A stretch of 64,000 nucleotides of DNA from assembly GCA_002508705.1 (NCBI GenBank), contig DAYL01000019.1:29890-93889 (forward strand), written 5' to 3'. Shown piece after piece: positions 10,633 through 18,286 of this stretch. Both the position numbers and the translations under genes were made by a program. The DNA is from Methanoculleus sp. UBA374 (lineage in GTDB: Archaea; Halobacteriota; Methanomicrobia; Methanomicrobiales; Methanoculleaceae). Positions within the stretch are counted from its first letter, which is position 1, and each line of letters starts with the position of its first letter. The notes beneath the pieces were generated by a model. That model had not been told where the DNA came from. It saw nothing but the letters and a program-made list of their open reading frames with translations, and made no database searches.

Positions 10633-11934
10633 ATGTTTAAGCAACTGCGAGACCTCTTTCGGCGAACCGAACCTGAAAAGGAGGCTCTAGGGCTCGCCTT
10701 TGACGACCTTCCCGCATGGCTGGATTCCCGCGAGGAGAAGATCGAGAACGAACTCGTCGGCGCCACGAGTTCGTCGCGGGAGGCAATCGACGGTATCCTC
10801 GATAACCTCGAGGAGGTGGTCGCCCGTATGGAAACAGCGGAGGGTAGTGAGGAGGTCCACCCACGGCTCCGGGATATCTCCCGGAAGGCGCTTCCCGGAT
10901 TTGCGAGGTCGATGACCCAGATCCTCTGCCGCAGGCCTTCCGGCGACCCGGAAACCTTCTACACCGCCGCCGCCGAGACCCTGAAGAGCGCTCTCAAGGC
11001 GGTGAAAGGGCAGGGAAAGTATCTCTCCTCCCTCTACCCGGACGAGATGAAGGAGGTGCGCACCACCGTCAGGGACCTCGGGCGGGAGATCAACGCGATG
11101 ACGGAGGCGATTACCCGGGCGCGTGCGGATCGGCAGCCGGTGGCGGATGTCAGAAAGTCGTATGACTCCCTCGTCCATATTCGTGAGGAGTATGCCGTCG
11201 CCTCCGGTCAGGTACGGGTCTGCGGGGCGGCGCTCGCAGAAGTGGAGGCGGCGATCCGGAAGGCTGAAGAAGACCTCGCCGCCCTCAGACAGCACCCGGA
11301 TTACGCAGAAAAGCAGGATCTCGAAGGGAAGATCCGTGAACTCGATTCTGCGGACGAAAAGATCGAGCGGGAGATCGCGGCCCTGCGGGTCCCTGCCGTC
11401 CACGTCTTCCGGAAGGCCGAGAAGGTTGCCGAAAAGGCGGGAGATAGCACGGCGGCCGCGGCAGTCGGGCGGGTCCTCGATGCCTATACGGGCAGCCTCA
11501 CGGACGGCAGTGAGGACCCGGTCGGTCTGACCGAAGCAGCGATGCCGGCAACCCTTGCCATGATCCGTGAGGGGTCCCTCCCTCTCAAGAACCAGGATGA
11601 GGTTCACCTCTTCTCGGACCCCGATACCCTGCCTGCCGGAATACGGCAGGTTCTGGACCGGCGGAGGGAGGTCCGGGAACAGCGCGCGGCACTGCAGGAG
11701 ACTCACGCCGCGCTTCCGGGTGTGATCGAGGAGCACCGCCTCACCGCGACGCTCGCGGAACTGCGGCGGGAGCGCGAAACGAGAACCGCCGCGCGGACCC
11801 GGGCGGAGAACCAGCAGGAGGTCTTGCGGACCTCGTATGCTGCCGAGCGCGAAAGGCTCCAGTCCCGCATGATTGCCCTTGCCGAAGGGGAGGTGGAGGT
11901 CGATGTGCCCGACCTCCCGTCTCCTTCCTCATGA
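10633..11934 (+). CDS. coiled-coil protein of unknown function
   Basis: A 433-residue, almost wholly helical, charged protein with no membrane segment. Heptad-like stretches appear around residues 195-255 (AALAEVEAAIRKAEEDLAAL, then IRELDSADEKIEREIAAL) and 335-420 (RRREVREQRAALQETHAAL and onward). The N-terminus (FKQLRDLFRR) is basic and amphipathic and might touch membrane or nucleic acid. The C-terminus is acidic. I recognise no family. It starts 36 bp after nadM, so it may be in the same transcript. A structural or SMC-like accessory role would be a guess. Confidence 0.65.
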   Translation: MFKQLRDLFRRTEPEKEALGLAFDDLPAWLDSREEKIENELVGATSSSREAIDGILDNLEEVVARMETAEGSEEVHPRLRDISRKALPGFARSMTQILCRRPSGDPETFYTAAAETLKSALKAVKGQGKYLSSLYPDEMKEVRTTVRDLGREINAMTEAITRARADRQPVADVRKSYDSLVHIREEYAVASGQVRVCGAALAEVEAAIRKAEEDLAALRQHPDYAEKQDLEGKIRELDSADEKIEREIAALRVPAVHVFRKAEKVAEKAGDSTAAAAVGRVLDAYTGSLTDGSEDPVGLTEAAMPATLAMIREGSLPLKNQDEVHLFSDPDTLPAGIRQVLDRRREVREQRAALQETHAALPGVIEEHRLTATLAELRRERETRTAARTRAENQQEVLRTSYAAERERLQSRMIALAEGEVEVDVPDLPSPSS

Positions 11935-12067
11935 CCTATAAAGGGCACGGGAAAGCGGCCTCCCTCTAAAAGCGCCGGTCCGCCGGAGCCGGAGGGCGGG
12001 AGCACCCGGCGGTACGAAAGGAAATCCTGTTTATGCTCCGGGTGCAACCACTCAGAGAGAACTACTG

Positions 12068-12892
12068 ATGACGCTGGACAACACCACATCCGGGCCTCTG
12101 TCTCGTCTCTGGATAGCGGTTCCTGCAGTCTCGTTCGGGGGTATCGGGATTGCATTCCTGCTCGCCTTCGTCGGCTTCCCATACGCCGTCTGGGCGGGCA
12201 TTGCAGGGTGCGTGATCGCCTCGTGCATCCTCTGCTACCAGGCATACCTCAAACCACGCAGGGATATTGTCTCGCTCTTCGTGCCGCTCTTTGCGGTTCT
12301 GATCTTTCTTGTGCCGGGCGAGATCAGCACGGGCGTAATAACGCAGGCGTTCTTCGCGGCGACGATCACCGTCCTCGCGGTTCGAGTAGAAAAATTGTTT
12401 AATGCGCCGAAGCGAGAGAAGAGAACAATGAAGCAGATACTGAACGACTACATCGGCCGGATTGCACCGCTTATCGCCGTGGTGGATGAGGAGACCGGCC
12501 ACCTGATTGCCCAATCCTTGCTGACCTATAAGTTCGAGCTCTATGGGAACGCGGTCGAGAAGAGCACGGCTGCGCTTGCCCGGCTCAACGCGATCACCCC
12601 GCATCCCGATGCTCTGGAGCGTGCCCTGCTGATCTTTCGGGAGCGTGCTGGCGACCTCGCCGATTCCCGGGTGACGGCAAGCCCGAAGTACACCTTTGCA
12701 GGGGCGGACGCCGACGACCTCGCCATCCACCTTCCTCCCGACCAGGTCGAGGACCCTGCGGCGCTCGACCTTGACAACGCGCTGGTCCTGCTCTACGCTG
12801 TCGGGATCGAGACCTCCCCCGACGATGAGCAGGCCCTCGAAGAGCACCAGCGCTTTATCCTCCAGATCCTGGAATCCTATTCCAAAAAATGA
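12068..12892 (+). CDS. membrane protein with soluble C-terminal domain
   Basis: A 274-residue protein. Four hydrophobic segments fill the first 110 residues (LWIAVPAVSFGGIGIAFLLA, YAVWAGIAGCVIASCIL, SLFVPLFAVLIFLV, AFFAATITVLAV). A soluble helical domain of about 160 residues follows, with a TPR-like stretch (YGNAVEKSTAALARLNAI). Family unknown to me. A TATA-like CCTATAAAG (about 11935-11943) and a GC hairpin precede it. Confidence 0.65.
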   Translation: MTLDNTTSGPLSRLWIAVPAVSFGGIGIAFLLAFVGFPYAVWAGIAGCVIASCILCYQAYLKPRRDIVSLFVPLFAVLIFLVPGEISTGVITQAFFAATITVLAVRVEKLFNAPKREKRTMKQILNDYIGRIAPLIAVVDEETGHLIAQSLLTYKFELYGNAVEKSTAALARLNAITPHPDALERALLIFRERAGDLADSRVTASPKYTFAGADADDLAIHLPPDQVEDPAALDLDNALVLLYAVGIETSPDDEQALEEHQRFILQILESYSKK

Positions 12893-13018
12893 CCGTATAA
12901 TCGGCCCGATCTGGGATAGTTTCCTTCCGTGCCCCCGGGCCCGGCCTACGTACGGTTTTCAGCCCTCCCTTTCCCCCGGAACGGCGCGCGGCCTGCCCGA
13001 TCGAGAATGAAAAGAACT

Positions 13019-13028
13019 GATAAAAAAA
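13019..13028 (-). terminator. T-run terminator
   Basis: Seven T on the minus strand directly follow the stop codon of the gene ending at 13029. Confidence 0.45.
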
Positions 13029-13349
13029 TCAGAGCGAGTCGAGGCTGATCCCGCTGAACTCGTCGGCGACCGCGTTGATGTCCTTCACACCGAACGCGGT
13101 CTGGACCGTGGCAAGTTCGAGGTCGCGCGCCACGTCGCACATATAATCGAGGATGTCGACCGAAAGCTCCCGCTTCTGCTTGGACTTGCGGAGCTGGTCC
13201 ACAAGGAACGTCATTCTCTCGGGAGGCTCCATGCGAAGTTTGGCGAGGCTCATCACGCACATATAGATTCTCGTCAGGTTCCTGTCCGTTCCGGTGATGG
13301 TATCGAAGAAATTCCGGAGGACCTGTGCCTGATAGACCTCGCCGCTCAT
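13029..13349 (-). CDS. conserved small helical protein, 106 residues
   Basis: A soluble, all-helical, mixed-charge protein (LRNFFDTITGTDRNLTRIYM, PPERMTFLVDQLRKSKQKRE, ILDYMCDVARDLELA). It is a single gene with its own T-run terminator. No family recognised; codon use and composition match the genome, so it is probably real. Confidence 0.6.
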   Translation of the reverse strand: MSGEVYQAQVLRNFFDTITGTDRNLTRIYMCVMSLAKLRMEPPERMTFLVDQLRKSKQKRELSVDILDYMCDVARDLELATVQTAFGVKDINAVADEFSGISLDSL

Positions 13350-13392
13350 ACTGATCGACTATTTCCTCAATGCTCTATAAATGCCTGCCGGT

Positions 13393-14562
13393 TCACTTTC
13401 GGACGCTGACGATCTTGATGATATCCCCGTTCTTCAGTTCGTGGGTATCCTTGATCCGCATCCCGGTCCTTGCGTCGATGGCGTACAGGAACCCCTCGCC
13501 GATATCGGTGTGGACCTGGTAGGCAAGGTCGCGGGGGGTCGACCCGCGCTTCATCAGGAACGCATCGGGAAGCACCCGACCCTTGCCGTCGGTGAGTTTA
13601 TGCTCGTCCTCGACCGGGAAGACGACGATCCGGTCGAGGAGGGTGAAGACCGCGGCATCGAGCGCTTTCTGGACGCCGGTGCCGTCGAACTTCTGCATGA
13701 AGTCCGCTATCTGCTGCAGGCCGGCGCGTTGCGCGGCGCTGAGGTTTGCCCCGGGGTTCAGGGTGAAACTCTCATCGCCGGGGAGGTAATTGATGAACTT
13801 TCCCTCCGCGGCCATTCGGAGCGCAAGTTCCCCGGCCGCGCTTGCGAAGATGACGTCGTGCTTTGCGAGCCGGTCTAGGCACTCTTCCGGTGCCTGGTCG
13901 GCCTTATTCCCGACGATCAGCATCGGCTTGCTGATCGTCATCAGTTCCCGGCAGAACCGGACCAGGTCTTCCTCCCCGGCGGTCCGCAGTTCGACCCCGG
14001 CGGCCTCGACGGCATCGCGGACGTGCTCGAACGTCACCCCGAGACCGGCAAAGACCTCGGCAATCGCGGCTGCAAGCGAAAAATCCTTTGTCTGCGCCTG
14101 CCGCACGAGTTTCGCCCAGTTCCGCGAGAGGATGCCGTACATCCACATCGACATCTCGTACTGGAGGAACTCGATATCTTTCACGGGGTCGCGCGAGCCG
14201 ATATCGACCGGGTTTCCCTCGGCGTCCGTCGCCCCGCTGGCGTCGACGATCTGGAGGATCGCGTCCGCCTGTCGAAGGTTGTCGAGGAACTGGTTTCCAA
14301 GCCCCCGCCCCATATGCGCCTCGGGGACAAGGCCCGCCACGTCGATCAGCCCGACCGGGACGAACCTGACTCCGTCCCGGCAGTTCTCGCACGGCACGTG
14401 CATCTCCCGGCAGGGGCAGGCGGTCCTGACATACGCGACGCCGTGGTTGGCGTCGATGGTTGTGAAGGGGTAATTGGCGATCTCCGCCTGGGCCAGGGTC
14501 GCGGCTCTGAAAAATGTCGATTTACCACAGTTGGGTTTTCCTGCAATGGCCAGTGTGATCAT
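13393..14562 (-). CDS. YchF/Obg-like translation-associated GTPase (ATPase)
   Basis: A 389-residue P-loop protein of the OBG family. G1 is GKPNCGKST, G3 DVAGLVPEAHMGRG and G4 VGNKAD. A helical insert follows, and a C-terminal TGS domain is visible from LMKRGSTPRDLAYQVHTDIG to the end. A Cys cluster between G1 and G3 (CPCREMHVPCENC) is common in archaeal members. Members bind ribosomes and hydrolyse ATP or GTP. It is a single leftward gene. Confidence 0.9.
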   Translation of the reverse strand: MITLAIAGKPNCGKSTFFRAATLAQAEIANYPFTTIDANHGVAYVRTACPCREMHVPCENCRDGVRFVPVGLIDVAGLVPEAHMGRGLGNQFLDNLRQADAILQIVDASGATDAEGNPVDIGSRDPVKDIEFLQYEMSMWMYGILSRNWAKLVRQAQTKDFSLAAAIAEVFAGLGVTFEHVRDAVEAAGVELRTAGEEDLVRFCRELMTISKPMLIVGNKADQAPEECLDRLAKHDVIFASAAGELALRMAAEGKFINYLPGDESFTLNPGANLSAAQRAGLQQIADFMQKFDGTGVQKALDAAVFTLLDRIVVFPVEDEHKLTDGKGRVLPDAFLMKRGSTPRDLAYQVHTDIGEGFLYAIDARTGMRIKDTHELKNGDIIKIVSVRK

Positions 14563-14783
14563 GAGTAACTCCTTTTATCTCACTGTTCGGTTAAGAATAG
14601 TGTTGGGGCATGCACCATTTATCCTCTTCTTCCCGGTCATCCGGTCCGGTTGTCTCGTTCGTGGATAGCCGTCGGTAGAGCGGATACCGCATGCCCCGGG
14701 TTCGCCGGCCCTTGCGGTTGCGATCCCGTGGCGCCGCCCGTTGAAACGGGGGGTTCAATTAGGAGAGAGGACAACATGATTGC

Positions 14784-15374
14784 ATGGGCTTCGTAACCAG
14801 AAATACCTACTATTTCGATGCCCCCGGCGAACAGAACACCCGCGACGCCGCCAGGTTCGCCGTCGAGCGGGCGCGGGGGCTCGGCATCCGGAAGATTGTG
14901 GTCGCGAGCACCAGCGGTCGGACGGCGCTTATTTTCCGGGACGCCATCGCGGGGACGGATCTCGATCTGATCGTCGTCACCCACGCGGTCGGCTACTCAA
15001 AACCCGGCGAGTGGGAGTTCTCAAAGGAGACAGCCGAGACCCTCCGATCCGAGGGAGCGACCATCGTCACCGGCACGCATGTGCTCTCCGGGCTCGAACG
15101 CGCGATCTCGCGATCGCCGAAGCTCGGCGGGAGTTCCCGCACCGAGGCGATCGCCGAGGCGTTGCGGCGCGTCGTTGCGGTCGGCCTGAAGGTCGCGGTG
15201 GAGTGTGTCCTCATCGCCGCAGACCAGGGTGTGGTCGGCGTCGATGAAGAGGTGATCGCGGTGGGCGGGACCGCAAGCGGTGCCGATACCGTCTGTGTCA
15301 TCCGCCCGGCGCATACCGCGACGTTCTTCGACCTGCAGGTGCGCGAGATCGTCGCCATGCCGAGAAACCGGTGA
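14784..15374 (+). CDS. stand-alone pyruvate kinase C-terminal-like domain protein
   Basis: A 196-residue protein resembling the alpha/beta C-terminal domain of pyruvate kinase, without the catalytic barrel. RKIVVASTSGRTALIFRDAI matches the start of that domain, and the TVCVIRPAHTATFFDL end closes the sheet. Stand-alone copies are widespread in archaea with unknown role; allosteric ligand sensing is a guess. A short five-codon-plus reading frame (ATG at 14776) overlaps the start behind the better ribosome site. It overlaps the next gene's possible GTG start. Confidence 0.8.
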   Translation: MGFVTRNTYYFDAPGEQNTRDAARFAVERARGLGIRKIVVASTSGRTALIFRDAIAGTDLDLIVVTHAVGYSKPGEWEFSKETAETLRSEGATIVTGTHVLSGLERAISRSPKLGGSSRTEAIAEALRRVVAVGLKVAVECVLIAADQGVVGVDEEVIAVGGTASGADTVCVIRPAHTATFFDLQVREIVAMPRNR

Positions 15375-15376
15375 TT

Positions 15377-16204
15377 ATGGCGTTCAACTCTCTTACCGGT
15401 GCCGCCGCACTCCTCCGGCAGCACCCGGTCCTCTGGTTGATCGGTCTTGTCATGGGCGCCTTCGCGGTCCTCGACATCGTTGTCCCCGTGTACGGCGGGA
15501 CGTTCTACGTGGAGCCCCTGGCACTCCTGCAGGTCCTTGTCGTGCCGTTTCTGGCCGGCGGGGTGTACGGTGCGGTCAAGGAAGAGGCATTCAAGCCCGG
15601 AGAGTTCCTGCGGTTCGGCCGGACCTACTACTTCCGGATACTCCTCCCTGCGCTGGTCATCCTCTTTGCGGTTCTCCTGACGGTCTTTCTGCTCGCGATA
15701 CCGCTCTCGCTCCTCGGCACCAATGTTGCCGCGGGGCTGACGCCGCTCCTCTTCGGCGTGGCCCTCTCGATCGCCTTCCTCACGTTCTTCTACGACACCG
15801 CGGCGGTCTTTGAGGAGACAACCGTCTTTGAGTCGATCCGGCGGGGCATCGAGTTCGTCGTCAACAACCTCGGCAGCGTCCTTCTCTTCTATCTGGCAAA
15901 CATCGCCGTCCTGGTGGTGCTCGGGCTCGCGGCACTCTTCGCCTGGACCGCCCTGCTCGTCGACAAACTCGAACCGCTCACCCTCATGAACCAGACCGAA
16001 CTCCAGACGCTGATGCCGCAGGACATCGTCGCTCTCATCGGGACGGACGGCATATGGGTATCCGCGGTCGTCTATGCGGTTGTGATCTTCCTCTACTCGG
16101 CTTTCCTCTACGCCTACAAGGCAAGTTTCTTCCGTAACCACGCCGAAGGGGCACGTATGCCCCAGGGCGAATACGACGAGAAGGGCCGGTGGTATAAATA
16201 CTGA
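15377..16204 (+). CDS. polytopic membrane protein, 275 residues
   Basis: About six membrane segments, for example WLIGLVMGAFAVLDIVVPV, ILLPALVILFAVLLTVFLL and VLLFYLANIAVLVVLGLAAL. A short charged tail follows (RMPQGEYDEKGRWYKY). It resembles the archaeal DUF7847-type membrane proteins. The ATG at 15377 is two codons inside a GTG at 15371 that would overlap the previous stop. Probably co-transcribed with the pyruvate-kinase-like gene. Function unknown. Confidence 0.7.
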   Translation: MAFNSLTGAAALLRQHPVLWLIGLVMGAFAVLDIVVPVYGGTFYVEPLALLQVLVVPFLAGGVYGAVKEEAFKPGEFLRFGRTYYFRILLPALVILFAVLLTVFLLAIPLSLLGTNVAAGLTPLLFGVALSIAFLTFFYDTAAVFEETTVFESIRRGIEFVVNNLGSVLLFYLANIAVLVVLGLAALFAWTALLVDKLEPLTLMNQTELQTLMPQDIVALIGTDGIWVSAVVYAVVIFLYSAFLYAYKASFFRNHAEGARMPQGEYDEKGRWYKY

Positions 16205-16478
16205 CACGGGTGTCCGGCGGGACACTACATCTCTTTTTCGTGCTCTGTTCAGGCGATTAAATCCGCCTGGGCCACTGGTTATCTCACCACGGGCAGGTTC
16301 TATTGAGTCCTGCAGTTCGCACCTTCGTCCCGGCGCACCTCACGCCTCTGGTGTCCGTATTCCGTTCCACCGGGGGTATTATTGCAGAAGAACAATGTGA
16401 GTTTCCCCGGCTCGCCCGATACACCGGATTGTGGAATTATCGCCACGCAGGGAACGACTGCCGGTACGGCAGGAGTTT

Positions 16479-16606
16479 GAGACGACTGGAGGTCTTCGAG
16501 AAGCGACTGGTCGTAGAGCAAGAGCGGGAGAAGACTGGAGGTCTTCGAGAAGCGACTGGTCGTAGAGCAAGAGCGGGAGACGACCGGAGGTCTTCGAGTG
16601 AGGGAC
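16479..16606. repeat. 49-bp tandem repeat, two full copies and a partial third
   Basis: Copies start at 16479, 16528 and 16577 (exact 49-bp period). Copies one and two differ at one base or so. Copy three diverges after about 21 bases. Each starts with a small hairpin-forming core, AGAC-x-GGAGGTCT. The period and the lack of distinct spacers argue against CRISPR. Confidence 0.85.
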
Positions 16607-16611
16607 CGGGA

Positions 16612-16673
16612 GGGGGCACCCGCTGTTTCGCCGGGTGCATGAGAAGACCGAAGGTCTTCGAACGGGTGCCCCC
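16612..16673. repeat. 62-bp stem-loop with nested hairpin
   Basis: Arms GGGGGCACCCG (16612-16622) and CGGGTGCCCCC (16663-16673) are perfect inverted repeats of 11 bp. Inside, GAAGACC-GAA-GGTCTTC (16643-16659) forms a second perfect hairpin whose stem matches the core of the adjacent 49-bp repeats. It could be a structured RNA, a terminator-like element or a palindromic mobile repeat. Confidence 0.8.
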
Positions 16674-16895
16674 CTGGTTACAAGGTGGCATCCTTTTACC
16701 CCACCCTGAGGGCGGGGGCAGTGCGTGGCGATATCCTCTCGAAATCCGTACAAGGGGATAGCGATAATTGTGTTGTGCGAAGTGTACAGTCCCATGCTCC
16801 ACTGTTTCAGGCCTTTTAGTCATTGAAAATTTCAGCAATTACGAATTTTTGAAGAGACTAAAAGCCAAAACCGCCCCGGAGCCCGCACGTTTCCT

Positions 16896-18092
16896 TCACA
16901 CCACCATGTAGAGCAGCATCCCCGAGACCCCGCCGAAGAACGTTGCAGCCAGGTTTGTGCCTGCATTTCCGATCCTGCCGCTGTTCTCGAGCGTTGCGCC
17001 TACGACGCTGTCAACGTTGGTGCCGATGAACCCGGCGACGACCGTAACGACGACCATCCAGGGGTCGGCGACTCCCATCGCCCAGGCGACGGCCGCGACG
17101 ATGACGGCCGCGATGACGGCTGCCGCTTCCCCCAGCAAGGTCACTCCGCCGTTCGTCCCCCGGGGCACCGGCCGGAGCGTCGTGATCAGGTACGGTGTCT
17201 TTCCCGTGACCCCGATCTCGCTTGCGGCGGTGTCGGCGGCGGCGGAAGCGACGCTCCCCATGAAGAGCGCCACGAAGGCAGGACTCCCGGTTATCCCGTA
17301 GAGAATGGCGGCACCGGTTGCTACGAGGCCGTTTGCAAAGACGTTAAAATAACCGCGCACCCCCCCGTGCTCCTGGGCGACCCCGAGCCTCTCCTTCTCC
17401 CCGTAGCGGTACCGGGTCGCACCGGCGCCGATGATGAAGAACGTGAGCATGATCAGGAACCACCGAACGTCCGCAAAGACGATGAGGATGATGCCGATCA
17501 TGGCACCCGAGAAGAGGCCGCTGATGTCGGCCACCCGGAACCAGTAGGCGGTGTAACCGAACCCGAACCCTATCGCGGCCGCCGCGACGAGAATGGTCAG
17601 ATCAACCTCGAAGTGGAGTTCTTCAAAGAGAAACATGGTCATCGCCACACCGAGCGCCGTGATCATCAGGGCGTCGTTCCGGCCCCGGAGAACCGCCCGG
17701 AGCAGCACCGCGGTAACCACACCCATAACCGCGACGAGCGGTGCGGTGTAGTCGAGGTAGAGCATCACCGCAAGCGAGACGCCGATGGCGGCAACCAGGT
17801 GGTAGAGGTAGGATGCCTGCCTCCCCCCGGTAAGGCGGAACGCCAGCTCGCCGATCACCACGATACCGAGCGTACAGGTGAGGACGAATGTCGAGAGCCA
17901 GCCGAGCCCGTAGAGCACGGCAAGTGCGATGATCGAGAACGACATGTACCGGGTGTCCCGGATAAGGGAGAGGACAAGCGAGAGCGGGATAAGGAGGAGC
18001 GTGAGCAGCCATGCCGGCTGGAGCAGGGGGGCAAGGCCTATGCAGGCGAGGGTGAGTATCGACGCCAGAACCAACCCCAGCGGTCTTGTCAT
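16896..18092 (-). CDS. DUF92 / TIGR00297 membrane protein (VTE6/TMEM19-like)
   Basis: A 398-residue polytopic membrane protein with about ten hydrophobic segments. The C-terminal half has the family signature: GSVASAAADTAASEIG, RPVPRGTNGGVTLLGE and GFIGTNVDSVVGATLE. Plant VTE6 members phosphorylate phytyl-phosphate, so an archaeal role in recycling prenyl phosphates for membrane lipids is plausible, but this is inference from the family. The N-terminal half (about 180 residues) is an extra membrane region common in archaeal members. Confidence 0.8.
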   Translation of the reverse strand: MTRPLGLVLASILTLACIGLAPLLQPAWLLTLLLIPLSLVLSLIRDTRYMSFSIIALAVLYGLGWLSTFVLTCTLGIVVIGELAFRLTGGRQASYLYHLVAAIGVSLAVMLYLDYTAPLVAVMGVVTAVLLRAVLRGRNDALMITALGVAMTMFLFEELHFEVDLTILVAAAAIGFGFGYTAYWFRVADISGLFSGAMIGIILIVFADVRWFLIMLTFFIIGAGATRYRYGEKERLGVAQEHGGVRGYFNVFANGLVATGAAILYGITGSPAFVALFMGSVASAAADTAASEIGVTGKTPYLITTLRPVPRGTNGGVTLLGEAAAVIAAVIVAAVAWAMGVADPWMVVVTVVAGFIGTNVDSVVGATLENSGRIGNAGTNLAATFFGGVSGMLLYMVV

Positions 18093-18246
18093 TCATACAT
18101 CATTGGCGGTACTGGGAAAAAGCCTTTAGGTTCGAATGCTCGCCGTCTCCGCTGCTTGTTGTGGTTAACCCCCGGGAGACTTCCTTTTGGGACGGTGGAG
18201 CCGCCATACGGGTGAGGGTGCTCCACGGCAGGAAAACCCTGTAGAA

Positions 18247-18255
18247 CAATATATC
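18247..18255 (+). promoter_or_regulatory. TATA box of valS
   Basis: CAATATATC is centred about 26 bases before a likely start near 18277, which would leave a leader of about 10 bases before the valS ATG. Confidence 0.4.
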
Positions 18256-18286
18256 TCACTGGAAAGAGAGAGATTATACACTGAAA

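Larger units (their letters stand above)
16205..16895. other. gene-free region holding structured repeats
   Basis: About 690 bases with no convincing gene. Overlapping reading frames here are artefacts of the tandem repeat. The middle holds a 49-bp tandem repeat and a long stem-loop (annotated separately). The right end (16800-16870) is AT-rich. Confidence 0.6.

Noticed and set aside
14563..14783. tRNA gene in a GC-rich gap
   Set aside because: GGTTCG-like strings are present, but no cloverleaf with paired acceptor, D and T arms could be drawn.
16479..16673. CRISPR array
   Set aside because: The 49-bp units are contiguous, with no distinct spacers, only two and a half copies, and no cas genes in the window.
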